A stretch of DNA of 64,000 nucleotides from G963677445 sp963678275 (lineage in GTDB: Bacteria; Bacteroidota; Ignavibacteria; Ignavibacteriales; Melioribacteraceae), in assembly GCA_963678275.1 (NCBI GenBank), contig OY782765.1, positions 1,116,001-1,180,000 on the forward strand, written 5' to 3'. Below the pieces are notes generated by a model. The model ran no database searches, was not told the origin of the DNA, and worked only from the letters and a program-made list of their open reading frames with translations. Below are positions 1-9,687 of the stretch, piece after piece. Every line of letters starts with the position of its first letter. Within the stretch, counting starts at the first letter, position 1. Position numbers and translations under genes: made by a program.

Positions 1-2956
1 CTATTCTCGGACCATTATTTCTTGTTACAACATAAACTCTTTCGTTTCCCGCAACATTGCCGTAGCTGAGTGAACGTTCTGTATTGGCTCCGAAATAAGA
101 AGGAATTGAACCATTGGCGTCATTTTTTGCCCAGTATGTAAACAGAGAATCAGGATCCGGAGGCAGGATTCCCAGGTCCGCCAGATCGCGAGCCGTTAAA
201 TAATCACCTTCACTGCGGCTATTCGGCAAACCTACTATATTAAGGCCGCCTTCAGGAATTACTGTTCCTATATAATCAACATCATAAAAAGTTGTTCTGA
301 ATTCGAGTGTATCTGTACCATCGGTAACTTTATATATTGTTCCGTTTTCAAATGTCACAGTTCCATCAGCGTCGACAAAGCTGACGCCTTCAACATTAAC
401 AAGCTCAGACTCATAATCTTCGAAATTTGTATTAAAATCAGCGACTGTCAGAACAACAGGATCGACCACATTCGCGGTTGATGTAGCGGCGCCCGGATCA
501 GAAACAGGCTTTAGTTCAATCATTCCGCCATATTCGGTCAGTTCACCGATCAGCCCGGTTATTCCGTCACCAACCTGGTATTCAGTTGAAATTTTTCCCG
601 CGTCATCATCTATCAGTAAAGCGCCGGTTGCGTCCTGTACAAATTTCTGTCCTCTCCATGACTGCTGGAAAGTCAGAATTACTTCACCATTTATTTTGTA
701 TTTGGTTCCCGGTGTTCCTGCTCTGAATTCGGCAATTGTATTAACTTCTTCAGCAAGTTCAAACATATAATCGGCAGTAACTATTTCACTTGGCTCCATA
801 CCGTCGGCATATGCGATGGCTTTTACTGTTGTGTTTTCAGATAATTCAATCGGTGTGCTGTATAGAGGTGAATTTTCATCAGGATCAGCGCCATCCAGAG
901 TGTAATGGATTGAAGCATTTGAAGTAATAGTGGAAATAGTTACATTGATTGTTTCATAATATGTTCCGGCAACCGGATCAAACACAGGATTTTCCACATA
1001 GTTTGGCGGTGTAAATTCGTATGCCGCTAAACCGTTATTTGTTCCGAGAATATACAAATTGAATGTGCCGTCACCATTATCTTTAACATCACAATCACCA
1101 ACCCCGTTACCATTGGCAACCGTTCCGAGAGTGTTTGTGATAGCCGCGAGTGCGCCTGAGGCCAATCCGGCAGTAACATCAACCACTCTTAAGTTTTCAT
1201 TTCCGTTTGTGCCATTATAATTATATGTGACAATAAATTTACGGTCAGCGGACGCGAAATATTTTATCGCGTTGCTTCCTGTCGCTACAACACTTCCCGA
1301 AAGAGTATCAATAACATTTCCATCTGCCATAAATCTTTGAACATTAAAGCCATTTGAATTGGTGTATAATTCGCTGTTATCCATATTGGGAAATACCGAA
1401 GCGCTTCCCCCCTGGATTCCATTGGAAAGTGTAATTTCCTCAGGAGTAAATGTCATTCCGTTATCGGTCGTGGTAAATTTAACAAGTTTATCGCCATTTG
1501 AACTCATTGCCCAGATAATTACACTGTTATCGGACACTGACCCTGTTACAGAAAATTTATCTCCGAAACGCATCGCGAGTCCCTGGTATTCAACAACCGG
1601 AACCGGCGCTGCCAGATCATTATCCCATCGGTAGACTTTAAACATTGAAGCCGAAGCGTCAACAGCAAGATTACACGCAAACACGATTCCATCATCGGAT
1701 ACTTCGGCGTCATTCAATGTATAGGTTCCACCTGCGACACCTGTCATATCAAGTGTGCCGAGACTGTCGCCGTTCGCGGCATCTATAATATATATAAATG
1801 TTCCACCGTTACGGCTAACAAGATAAATTTTATCTGAAGCTCCCGAAGCGGCCGGATCAAATGTATATGAGGCCATTCCGTTATTTGTCCCGAGTATATA
1901 AAGTTCGAAGGTGCCGTCACCGTTATCTTTAACATCACAGTCACCTACTCCGTTCGGATTTCCGACATCGCCTATAGTCGAAGTTACAGCCACCAGTTGC
2001 CCGGCTGAAAGTCCGCCGGTTACATCAACAACTCTCAGGTTTTCATTGCCGAGTGTTCCGTTATAATTATAGGTAACGACATATTTATGACCGTTACTTT
2101 CAAAATATTTTATAGCGTTGCTGCCTGTGGCTACCAAATCCCCCGATAAGGTATCAATAACAGTTCCGTCTGAGTTAAATCTTTCAATATAGTTTCCTGA
2201 AGCGTTAAGATAGAACTCAGTTCCGTCACCGTTTAACGCGACGGTCGCGCTTGATCCCATCGCGCCATTATCAAGAGAAATAAGCTCGGGCGTAAAGGAC
2301 ATGCCATTATCGGCAGTTGTAAATTTAACCACCTTATCGGAACCTGACCCGGCAGCCCAGATAATCAGACTGTTATCTGACGCTGAGCCGCTAACTGAAA
2401 ATTTATCTCCGAGTCTTATTGCCTCATCAGTATAGTCAATCACATTAACAGGCGCCGCGCTTTCATTATCCCAGCGGTAAACCTTGAAATGATGAGCAGT
2501 GGCGTCTACCGCGAGATTACAGCCGAATATTATTCCGTCATCTGAAACTTCAGCGTCATTTATTGGAAAAATTCCGCCGGTAACGTTGGTCATATCAAGC
2601 GAGCCGACATTATCTCCATTATCAGCATCAATTATATAAATAAATGTTCCATCTTTACGGCTTACAAGGTATATTCTGTCCTGTCCTCCGACATTGCCAT
2701 AAGCAAAACCTCTTTCAGTATTTGCATCCCCCATATACGCGGGATATGTTCCCGCCGCCTGTGACAACTCCCAGTTCCCGCTAACCGGTTCACCATCAAA
2801 ACTTCCAAACGCGAATCCTCTTTCTGTGCTTCCTTCTCCCATAAATGAAGGGTAATTTCCTTCATTCTGCGATTTTTCCCAGATAGTATTTATCTGGGCA
2901 AATCCAGTTGTTCCCGCTAATAATAAAATAAGTAAAATTGATAACGTTTTTTTCAT
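1..2956 (-). CDS. Large secreted multidomain protein, C-terminus beyond the window
   Basis: The frame is open from an ATG at 2956 to the left edge (985 codons seen), so the C-terminus is missing. A GGAG ribosome site lies 5 nt before the ATG. Residues 1-20 form a signal peptide ending GFA-Q. Two near-identical propeller-like units of about 284 residues begin near residues 89 and 373 (IYLVSR..GTFIYIIDA..GD), and a third begins near 970. The units resemble the DUF4623 type, but I am not certain of the family. Between units 2 and 3 lie a chitobiase/beta-hexosaminidase C-terminal-like domain (about 652-726, motif IHYTLDGADP) and an OB-fold-like DUF5689-type region (about 730-930). This is inferred to be an exported surface or extracellular protein. 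A T9SS tail would be expected in the unseen part. Function unknown. Confidence 0.85.
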   Translation of the reverse strand, partial: MKKTLSILLILLLAGTTGFAQINTIWEKSQNEGNYPSFMGEGSTERGFAFGSFDGEPVSGNWELSQAAGTYPAYMGDANTERGFAYGNVGGQDRIYLVSRKDGTFIYIIDADNGDNVGSLDMTNVTGGIFPINDAEVSDDGIIFGCNLAVDATAHHFKVYRWDNESAAPVNVIDYTDEAIRLGDKFSVSGSASDNSLIIWAAGSGSDKVVKFTTADNGMSFTPELISLDNGAMGSSATVALNGDGTEFYLNASGNYIERFNSDGTVIDTLSGDLVATGSNAIKYFESNGHKYVVTYNYNGTLGNENLRVVDVTGGLSAGQLVAVTSTIGDVGNPNGVGDCDVKDNGDGTFELYILGTNNGMASYTFDPAASGASDKIYLVSRNGGTFIYIIDAANGDSLGTLDMTGVAGGTYTLNDAEVSDDGIVFACNLAVDASASMFKVYRWDNDLAAPVPVVEYQGLAMRFGDKFSVTGSVSDNSVIIWAMSSNGDKLVKFTTTDNGMTFTPEEITLSNGIQGGSASVFPNMDNSELYTNSNGFNVQRFMADGNVIDTLSGSVVATGSNAIKYFASADRKFIVTYNYNGTNGNENLRVVDVTAGLASGALAAITNTLGTVANGNGVGDCDVKDNGDGTFNLYILGTNNGLAAYEFTPPNYVENPVFDPVAGTYYETINVTISTITSNASIHYTLDGADPDENSPLYSTPIELSENTTVKAIAYADGMEPSEIVTADYMFELAEEVNTIAEFRAGTPGTKYKINGEVILTFQQSWRGQKFVQDATGALLIDDDAGKISTEYQVGDGITGLIGELTEYGGMIELKPVSDPGAATSTANVVDPVVLTVADFNTNFEDYESELVNVEGVSFVDADGTVTFENGTIYKVTDGTDTLEFRTTFYDVDYIGTVIPEGGLNIVGLPNSRSEGDYLTARDLADLGILPPDPDSLFTYWAKNDANGSIPSYFGANTERSLSYGNVAGNERVYVVTRNNGPRI

Positions 2957-3377
2957 ACAAACTCCGCCGATTAATTGATAATATCAAGTCTAAACAGGAC
3001 TCGAATATGTGTTTTTATGTCAAGAAAATTTCAAATTATTGCCAAGATATACAACTACATCATTAGGTAGTATAATATCCTCCCGTTAAAACCATTTTTT
3101 ACTACTTCTAAAATAACTTTTTTGTTTTTAATATTACAGTTATTCTTAGAAAATAAAAGTAAAAATTTTAATTGGGATATTAGTTATTGATTCAGGAGAA
3201 CGATTATCAGTCTCTTTTTCCTCAAAATGGCATAGCCGGGAAAAAACTAAATCCCTGTAATCAAGAATACCCGATATCGCTATCGTCCATGGCTGAATAT
3301 AAATTAAGCACGATTGCAGTTACTCCTGTCAATGTGTTTAACAAAAGTATTCACTCACGGAATGCCGGGAATACACA
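2957..3377. other. Gene-free spacer, AT-rich
   Basis: This is the upstream region of the large secreted gene (minus strand) and the downstream region of the next minus-strand gene. No convincing terminator, RNA gene or repeat family member was seen. A short plus-strand open frame reaches into the neighbouring gene and is not supported. Confidence 0.5.
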
Positions 3378-5777
3378 TTATTTCAATAACAACATCTTGC
3401 GGCTCAGACTAAATATTTCACCATCTGAAGTCTCCCCGTTCATTTTAAGAAAATAAGTTCCTGAAGAAAGATTCTCCCCGTTAAAATTAAGCTCATGTAA
3501 TCCCGGCAAATAGGTTTCATCAGCCAGGACAGTGATAAGCCTGCCAAGTATATCGAATACTGCTATATGAACCTCAGCCTGTCGGGGAACAGAAAATTTT
3601 ACTGTTGTCTCAGGATTAAAGGGATTTGGATAATTCTGGGCGAGATAAAATTTTTCCGGATAATATTCACCTTCAATCTCACCAATCAGATATTCGGCGC
3701 CGTCGAAATCAATCTGATAAAGGTGATATATATTTATCCCTGTCCCGGGTAAAATATCATCAAATTTATATTCATTTATTTCGGATGAAGTGCCGGCGCC
3801 CGGAATAAATCCGATCTCTTCAAATCTCAGTTCTTCTCCTGCCCGTTCTATCCGGAATCCACGGTTGTTTTCTTCGGAGGCGGTACTCCAGCGCAGCTCA
3901 ATTTTATCTTCCATAACATTCGCTGAAGCCTGAAGCAGCTCTACAGGAACAGGATGGGGATTATTATAATAAATCAATGTGCCATAATTACCCGCAATCC
4001 AGGCATTGCCGGTTCCGGAAATGTCAACATCCGAGAAGGTATTTATAGTTTTTCGCGGCTGTTCCTGCCATGTGACCCCCATATCGGCAGAGATAAATAT
4101 ATAACCGCTCGCGCAGGCGGCCACGGCCAGACCTCTTCCACCCGATTTTATAAAATCAACTCCCCATACTGTTTTAGTGGGCGGCTGAAGAGAAACCGAC
4201 CAGTTACTACCACCATCAGAGGTGTAATATGTATTCCCCGACGTTCCACCCGCTACTCCGTGCGCTTTATCTCCGAAAGCGACTCCGTAAGTACCCAGGC
4301 CTCCCCCGGAATATTGCTCCTCCCAACTATCCCCCCCATCACTTGTCGCGAATATTTTTTCACCCGTGCCCACAATCCATCCGAAGTTCTCATCATAAAA
4401 ATCGACATCCCATAACAGACTTGTGGTGGAAATATTTTTCTGGATCCATGTATCACCGCCATCTGTGGTTTTTATTACTACGCCATCTGTGCCAACTGCG
4501 TACCCGGTATTTTCATTAATAAAGTCTATCCCGACAAGATCAATGGTACTTGCGAGACCGGTGCTCAGAACTGTCCAGTCTGTTCCCCCGTTGGTCGTTT
4601 TAACCACAATGCCATCCTGAGCCGAAGCAAACGCCACGTTAGGAGAAGGAGCCGATACTTCATATATTTTTTGTGATATTATTCCATCATTAATCTCAAA
4701 AGTTAGTCCTCCGTCAGTGGTGTGAGCGGTGAAACCAACATTCCCGGTTACATAACCGTTCAGGCTGTCGGCCATTGAAATGTCCGTGAAGGTTGTTTCG
4801 GTAAATCTTCTCGAAATTTCAGTCCAGGTTAATCCTTCATCTGTCGATTTAAGTATTGTTCCCTCTCTGCCGAAAAGCCAGGCGTCACCATTAAAATCAT
4901 ATTCAACTGAATACAGGGTGACATCTTCAACAGGAATTGCTACCTGGGACCAAGTATCACCCCAGTCGGAGCTCCTCAGCAGAGTGGAGGACTCTCCGCA
5001 TGCCAGCACAGTATAATAAGGACTCGCTGTGATTGACCACAACATATCACTTCCGCCCGGGTTATAGATATTCTGCCAGGTTTCGCCCCCATCCATAGTT
5101 TTAAATATCCGGCTGTAATCTCCCGCGGCATAACCGACCAGTCCTGAGGATGTAATCGGGAAATCCACACTTCTGAGATCTGTCCCTGATGTAATTCCTA
5201 TGTTTTTTAATTCCCATGTGTCACCGCCGTCTGTAGAGCGAATAACTGTTTCATCATTGCCCACAATAAAAATTCTGTACGCGTCTGTAAAACCTATTCC
5301 ATATAAAGTCTCCGAAGTAACCGAATGGTTTGATACACTTCGCCAGCTTTCACCTCCATTTGTAGATTTTATTATAAATCCCGCGTAACCGCACGACCAG
5401 CCAAGTTCCTGAGTCATAAAACGCACAGCATATTTTGTTGTATCGGGAGCGTTATTCATAGGCAGCCAGGTATCGCCGCCATCAGTGGTACGATAAGATT
5501 TATCTGTAAGTGAACCGACAGCCCAGCCATAATCCTGGTTGACAAAATCGAGTCCTCTTAATATTGCCGGAGTAAGAGGATTGACCTCCCAGTTCACTCC
5601 CCCATCTGTGGAGCGTAATATTTCACCCTGTGATGTGATTCCCATAATATTTCCGTTTCCCGCCGGGTATCCATGATATATATGATTAGGGGTCGGATAT
5701 GGATTGAGTGATATCCATTGAGCTGAAATTACTGAAGATAATAATATTGATATAATTAAAACCTTAACGCATTTCAT
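3378..5777 (-). CDS. Secreted Ycf48-like beta-propeller protein with T9SS sorting domain
   Basis: 799 aa. A signal peptide (about 1-19, ending ISA-Q) is followed by about a dozen repeats of the form STDGG..W / KTTDGGDTW. This is the Ycf48/BNR-type propeller repeat common in exported proteins of this bacterial group, and it fills residues 20-620. Residues 630-710 look like an Ig-like linker with the T9SS-associated ELRWSTASEENNRGFRIER motif. The C-terminal 85 residues hold the sorting signal: QNYPNPFNPET, then FDILGR and a final basic stretch. Known for the family: the C-terminal domain directs passage through T9SS and attachment at or release from the surface. The ligand or role of the propeller is unknown. 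The next gene is divergent across only 132 bp, so both promoters must lie in that gap. Confidence 0.9.
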   Translation of the reverse strand: MKCVKVLIISILLSSVISAQWISLNPYPTPNHIYHGYPAGNGNIMGITSQGEILRSTDGGVNWEVNPLTPAILRGLDFVNQDYGWAVGSLTDKSYRTTDGGDTWLPMNNAPDTTKYAVRFMTQELGWSCGYAGFIIKSTNGGESWRSVSNHSVTSETLYGIGFTDAYRIFIVGNDETVIRSTDGGDTWELKNIGITSGTDLRSVDFPITSSGLVGYAAGDYSRIFKTMDGGETWQNIYNPGGSDMLWSITASPYYTVLACGESSTLLRSSDWGDTWSQVAIPVEDVTLYSVEYDFNGDAWLFGREGTILKSTDEGLTWTEISRRFTETTFTDISMADSLNGYVTGNVGFTAHTTDGGLTFEINDGIISQKIYEVSAPSPNVAFASAQDGIVVKTTNGGTDWTVLSTGLASTIDLVGIDFINENTGYAVGTDGVVIKTTDGGDTWIQKNISTTSLLWDVDFYDENFGWIVGTGEKIFATSDGGDSWEEQYSGGGLGTYGVAFGDKAHGVAGGTSGNTYYTSDGGSNWSVSLQPPTKTVWGVDFIKSGGRGLAVAACASGYIFISADMGVTWQEQPRKTINTFSDVDISGTGNAWIAGNYGTLIYYNNPHPVPVELLQASANVMEDKIELRWSTASEENNRGFRIERAGEELRFEEIGFIPGAGTSSEINEYKFDDILPGTGINIYHLYQIDFDGAEYLIGEIEGEYYPEKFYLAQNYPNPFNPETTVKFSVPRQAEVHIAVFDILGRLITVLADETYLPGLHELNFNGENLSSGTYFLKMNGETSDGEIFSLSRKMLLLK

Positions 5778-5909
5778 ATTTTCCTCCGAAATTTGATTGG
5801 AAAATATTCAAAGATTTTATCATTGTCAATTTTCTTTACCTCTCCTTTTTATTAAATTGTTATTATTGTTATTGGATTATTTACAACCTGATCATTAAGA
5901 GGATATTAT

Positions 5910-7088
5910 ATGCGTTTTTTATCATTATTTTTTCTGCTTATATTATTTACAGTCCAGTGTGTGTGGTCGCAAAATCTGGATGATTTGTACCGGTTAAAAG
6001 AATATAACAGCCGGCGGGTTTCAAGCTGGGATACCACAGGCGGCAACTGGGACAGGATACAGATACCTTCAGATACCACCGTTACTCTCGCGTTTATCAA
6101 AGGAGCCGGTATTATTAAACATATCTGGGTAACCATCGCTCATACTGATAAAATGTCCAAAAGAAATGTTTTAATAAGAATGTTCTGGGATGGAGAACAA
6201 AATCCCAGTGTGGAATCCCCTGTCGGTGATTTTTTCGGCCAGGGCTGGGGTGAAGATTATATTATGAATTCCCTGCCTCTTGTCTGCGCTCCCGCGAGAG
6301 GAAAGGCAATGAACTGTTATTTCCCGATGCCCTTCAGTGAATCGGCAAAAATTACAATTGAAAATCAGTCTGAAAACAAAATCGCGGCTTTCTATTTTTA
6401 TATCGAATATGAGGAACATGAATCCATTCCCCTCGAAACGCCAAGATTTCACGCCTGGTGGAACAGAGAACTTACCGAACCGCTTCCTGAGGGTGAAAAT
6501 GAATGGGCCACTCTCGGTGAGACTCCAATTCATCCCAAAACTGCCGAAGGCAATTATGTGATGGCAGATATTCAGGGCAAAGGACATTTTGTCGGGGTGA
6601 ATTATTATGTCGATTGTCCCTCTCCGATGTGGTATGGCGAAGGGGATGATATGTTTTTTATCGATGGCGAAGAATGGCCCCCGGAACTACACGGCACCGG
6701 CACAGAAGATTTTTTCAATACCTCCTGGAGCCCGAAAGAAGTATTTATGCATCCCTACTTCGGATACCCCAGGGTAAATGATGATATAGGATGGATGGGC
6801 AGAACTCATGTATACCGCTTTTTAATAGAATCACCGATCGCCTTTGATAAATCACTGCTCGCGACGATAGAACACGGACACGCGAACAATCTGACCCTCG
6901 ATCTTGTTACAGTGGCCTACTGGTACCAGATTGAACCCCATAAAAAATTCCCGGAAATATTACCTGTTGACAAGAGACAAAATATGGACCCGATCAGGCA
7001 TGTTGACATTCACCGGTGGAGAGACGCGTGGCGGAAAATGATGGGTGAAGGTAAATTATGGGGAGATGAAAAGAAAAAGGATAAATAA
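5910..7088 (+). CDS. DUF2961 / GH172-type secreted glycoside hydrolase
   Basis: 392 aa with a signal peptide (about 1-20, ending VWS-Q). The sequence has the DUF2961 hallmarks: an N-terminal ..RRVSSWDTTGGNWD.. entry strand, IKHIWVTI, and the conserved GTGTEDFFNTSW loop near residues 261-272, where the family places an essential glutamate. The length is normal for a single-domain member. Established knowledge: characterised GH172 enzymes act on alpha-D-fructofuranosides or D-arabinofuranosides, including difructose anhydride and mycobacterial arabinan. The substrate here cannot be told from sequence. It stands alone between a divergent propeller gene and a repeat-rich spacer, with no other carbohydrate genes nearby. 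An AAGAGG ribosome site precedes the ATG. Confidence 0.85.
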   Translation: MRFLSLFFLLILFTVQCVWSQNLDDLYRLKEYNSRRVSSWDTTGGNWDRIQIPSDTTVTLAFIKGAGIIKHIWVTIAHTDKMSKRNVLIRMFWDGEQNPSVESPVGDFFGQGWGEDYIMNSLPLVCAPARGKAMNCYFPMPFSESAKITIENQSENKIAAFYFYIEYEEHESIPLETPRFHAWWNRELTEPLPEGENEWATLGETPIHPKTAEGNYVMADIQGKGHFVGVNYYVDCPSPMWYGEGDDMFFIDGEEWPPELHGTGTEDFFNTSWSPKEVFMHPYFGYPRVNDDIGWMGRTHVYRFLIESPIAFDKSLLATIEHGHANNLTLDLVTVAYWYQIEPHKKFPEILPVDKRQNMDPIRHVDIHRWRDAWRKMMGEGKLWGDEKKKDK

Positions 7089-7100
7089 TTTATGAGCGCC

Positions 7101-7458
7101 TAAATTTTCCCCAGGCAGAGCTTGAGGAAAACACCCTAAAGGGGAAAGGATAAATTGCAGACACCTGATGAATTGAGCTCTGATTTCTATTGAAAAGAAT
7201 CCCGAATGGGATTCAATATCAATAACCCCGGGCGGCGAAAGAAGAGAGCAGCCCGGGGTATAAAGAAAAATATGCTGCCACGACCCCGAAGGGGTCGAAT
7301 ATAGAACTTCATCGCGGATTTGATTTTTCTCCGGCAACTACTATTTCCCCAGGGGTGTTTATATTCGACGCCTTCAGCGTCGAGAAAGATGTCCGTTATA
7401 TCAGACCACCGGATTGCATCCGGGGCTATTCATATTCGACTCCATTCGGAGTCGTTTA
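7101..7458. repeat. 358-bp hairpin-string repeat, copy 1
   Basis: Shares its whole length with 32572-32929 (also 358 bp) at roughly 90 percent identity by eye. It is a row of short perfect hairpins separated by unpaired linkers, for example AATCCCgaatGGGATT, CCCCGGGC..GCCCGGGG, GACCCCgaaGGGGTC, CGACGCcttcaGCGTCG and CGACTCcattcGGAGTCG, several followed by AATAT. The first 50 bp (TTTTCCCCAGGC ... GGGGAAAG) recur alone at about 7829, 8074 and 62519. There is no coding frame of substance. Confidence 0.85.
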
Positions 7459-7522
7459 CTCCGTTAGGAGTTAAATTCTACGCAAAATGGCAAAATTTTT
7501 TTAATATTTCGAGAAATACCAC

Positions 7523-7609
7523 AAACTCACCCTAAATCCCTCTCTTGGGAAGAGAGGGACTTTAAGACTCCCCCTCTTTTTTCAAGAGAGGGGGCTGGGG
7601 GGTGAGTTT
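7523..7609. repeat. Nested hairpin element (87 bp)
   Basis: The outer arms AAACTCACCC (7523-7532) and GGGTGAGTTT (7600-7609) pair perfectly. Inside are a 9-bp hairpin, CCCTCTCTTgggAAGAGAGGG (7538-7558), and a second one, CCCCCTCTT / AAGAGAGGGGG (7570-7594). It has the same two-hairpins-inside-a-stem plan as the elements at 15452 and 21229 but unrelated stem sequences. Confidence 0.75.
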
Positions 7610-7722
7610 TTAGTGCATGATCTGAAGCATTTAAATTGCTTGACTCTGGCTTGCCAGTTTTTGATTAGAAGAAATATTTCTCAGGTAATTCCGTTTTAAT
7701 TCCGATTCGGCATGTTTATTTT

Positions 7723-7828
7723 GAATCGTGACCTGAATATCGGCAACATGCTATTAGCGGGCTTTTTGACAAATTTTGCTCCCTGGATTATCCTCAACAT
7801 GTTTGCGTTAGTGTGGTGGTAAGAGCCT
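7723..7828. repeat. AACATGTT repeat, copy 1 (106 bp)
   Basis: One of five related copies (7723, 7968, 8422, 32981, 62914). Each has GGCAACATG near the left and CTCAACATGTT near the right, around the conserved core GGGCTTTTTGACAAATTT, and ends in GTTAGTGTGGTGGTAAGAG. The two AACATGTT palindromes about 45 bp apart could act as paired sites. It is non-coding. Confidence 0.75.
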
Positions 7829-7967
7829 AAATTTTCCCAAGGTAAAGCTAAGGAAAATCCCCCGAAGGGGGTTAAACCTAATAGCCACGGGGTGTTCCCG
7901 CAGGGAATTCCCCGTGGGGGCGGTTAGTACAATATTGAAATTCCGGCTCAGCCGGTTTATGGATTTA

Positions 7968-8073
7968 GAATCGCGGCCTGACTATTGGCAACATGTTATT
8001 GGCCGGCTTTTTTGACAAATTTTACTCCCCGGATTATCCTCAGCATGTTGGCGTTAGTATGATAATTAGCGCC
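7968..8073. repeat. AACATGTT repeat, copy 2
   Basis: Full-length second copy, 140 bp downstream of the first. The TTTTCCCCAGGC module follows it directly. Confidence 0.75.
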
Positions 8074-8154
8074 TAAATTTTCCCCAGGCAGAGCTTGAGG
8101 AAAACACCCTAAAGGGGAAAAGTTCCCTGGTAAAACGGGAGGCGATTTATCAAC

Positions 8155-8366
8155 AAGTAGAAAGTTTTATTGCCAGGTACAAGTTTCGTAGTTACTCGAG
8201 GTGTGTCCTCCCCCGTCAATGAAGAAGAACGCTTCATTGCCACCCCCTTGCTTGCATCCCCATGGGGCCGGCGGGGGACATTCTGATTACTTGGATTTGT
8301 CAATAAATATCCCCCTTCGGAGGGGGTGGATTCAAAGTGTTTTTCTTTGAAGACGGGGGAGGACTA
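8155..8366. repeat. Modular four-stem hairpin element, copy A
   Basis: The outer arms GTCCTCCCCCGTC (8205-8217) and GACGGGGGAGGAC (8352-8364) are a perfect 13-bp inverted repeat. Inside the left arm is a side hairpin (AATGAAG / CTTCATT), then CCACCCCCTT pairing with GGGGGTGG, and a right side hairpin (TTCAAAG / CTTTGAA). A leader of about 45 bp (AGTAGAAAGTTTTATTGCC...) is shared with copies at 32150 and 62643. See the finding on swapped side stems. Confidence 0.85.
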
Positions 8367-8421
8367 TCCTTGATCTGATCGATAACTTTTCTTTTTCTGA
8401 CTCCATCGGCTTATTGATTTA

Positions 8422-8475
8422 GAATTGCGGCCTGAATATCCTCAACATGTTTGCGTTAGTGTGGTGGTAAGAGCC
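8422..8475. repeat. AACATGTT repeat, copy 3, internally deleted
   Basis: Keeps both ends of the 106-bp repeat but lacks about 52 bp between GCCTGAATATC and CTCAACATG. That leaves only one AACATGTT site. The deletion runs between two similar TATC stretches of the repeat. Confidence 0.65.
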
Positions 8476-8683
8476 TAAATACCAGGCCGAATGGAATAGT
8501 TTTATCCACCACCCCCGATATTTTTATTTCATTCGGCAATTTCACCTGTGAAACAGGCATGTTGATCGAAACAGATTAAAGTTTCGACGAAAATCGATAA
8601 AATATTTAAAATTAAATTGAATTTTTGTGAGTCATATATTTGTTTTGCAGGTGAATATTTTGAAAACAGCAGGAACTAACGTT

Positions 8684-9568
8684 ATGTACTTTAACAAATT
8701 TGTCAACTCCAAATCAAAAAGAAACAGGATTTTTGTATTTTTTATCTATTCATTCCTTATCGCGGCATTGATTTCCTGCGATACAGTGAATGAAGTGCTC
8801 GATGATATTGATATATTTTCAGATGCTGATAACGCGAGCCTTGGCAACCAGCTTTCAGCCGAAATTGAAGGCAATTCTCAGGAATACCCGGTATTTAATG
8901 GTGACCCGACAATTAAATCATATATAAACAGCCGGATATTTAATCATCTTCTGGCCTCTTCAAAAATTACTAAAAAAGATGCTTTCTCGTATGAACTTGA
9001 AATCATTGATAATGATGATGTTCTTAACGCTTTTGCCCTGCCGGGAGGTAAACTATATGTTTATACCGGACTCTTAAAATACCTCGATTCCGAAGCTGCG
9101 CTGGCAGGAGTGATTGGTCATGAGATAGGACACGCTGAAGAAAAACACGCCACAGAAAGAATGACTAAACAATATGGAGTTACATTCCTGCTCAGTCTGA
9201 TTCTCGGAGATAATCCATCCGAACTTACCCAGATAGCCTCAAACCTCTTCGTGGGACTGGCATTTCTTTCCAACAGCCGGAGCCAGGAAGATGAAAGTGA
9301 TGAGAGATCATTTGAGTATCTTCAGGATACACGCTATTACCCGGGCGGTGTAAAATTCTTCTTCGAAAAACTGAGAGATGACGGAATGATTTCAAACGGC
9401 GGATCAACCATTGAAACATTTCTTTCAACTCACCCGGATCCCCTCGATAGAATAAATGAAACTAACCAGAGACTTACTAATTCCGGTTATGAAATTTATT
9501 CATGGGATGATGATCAGCCTAATTTTTACAGAGCAGAATACAAAACCAATATTCTCGACAAATTGTAA
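8684..9568 (+). CDS. M48-family metalloprotease lipoprotein (BepA/LoiP-like)
   Basis: 294 aa. The zinc motif HEIGHAEEKH lies near residues 146-155, and the third ligand region QEDESDERS follows about 60 residues later, as in M48 peptidases. Near residue 31 the hydrophobic N-terminus ends in LIAALISC, a lipobox, so the protein is likely a lipid-anchored periplasmic or outer-membrane protease. The family includes BepA and LoiP, which act in outer-membrane protein quality control. I chose the ATG at 8684 because AGGA lies 9 nt upstream. A GTG at 8627 in the same frame would add 19 residues and lacks a ribosome site. The gene faces SufE across a 119-bp gap that contains a strong palindrome. Confidence 0.9.
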   Translation: MYFNKFVNSKSKRNRIFVFFIYSFLIAALISCDTVNEVLDDIDIFSDADNASLGNQLSAEIEGNSQEYPVFNGDPTIKSYINSRIFNHLLASSKITKKDAFSYELEIIDNDDVLNAFALPGGKLYVYTGLLKYLDSEAALAGVIGHEIGHAEEKHATERMTKQYGVTFLLSLILGDNPSELTQIASNLFVGLAFLSNSRSQEDESDERSFEYLQDTRYYPGGVKFFFEKLRDDGMISNGGSTIETFLSTHPDPLDRINETNQRLTNSGYEIYSWDDDQPNFYRAEYKTNILDKL

Positions 9569-9576
9569 TTTTCCTG

Positions 9577-9603
9577 TAGGACAGGCCCCAGGGGCCTGTC
9601 CTA
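9577..9603. terminator. Perfect 13-bp hairpin between convergent genes
   Basis: TAGGACAGGCCCC and GGGGCCTGTCCTA pair around one central A, between the convergent protease and SufE genes. There is no T-run on either side, so it may end transcription in both directions or be a REP-like palindrome. The half-site CCTGTAGGACAG recurs near 15103. Confidence 0.55.
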
Positions 9604-9687
9604 TAAAACTTACTCGCTAAGAGTTGATTACCCCCATTGCTTATTCCTTTCCTTAGTCTCCATCCGCAAGAATACCGGCCGGCCAAA

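Noticed and set aside
3187..3456. 89-codon plus-strand open frame in the spacer after the Ycf48-like gene
   Set aside because: Overlaps the T9SS tail of that gene on the other strand and has no family resemblance.
8109..8303. 64-codon minus-strand open frame
   Set aside because: Covers the left half of hairpin copy A and resembles products at the other copies.
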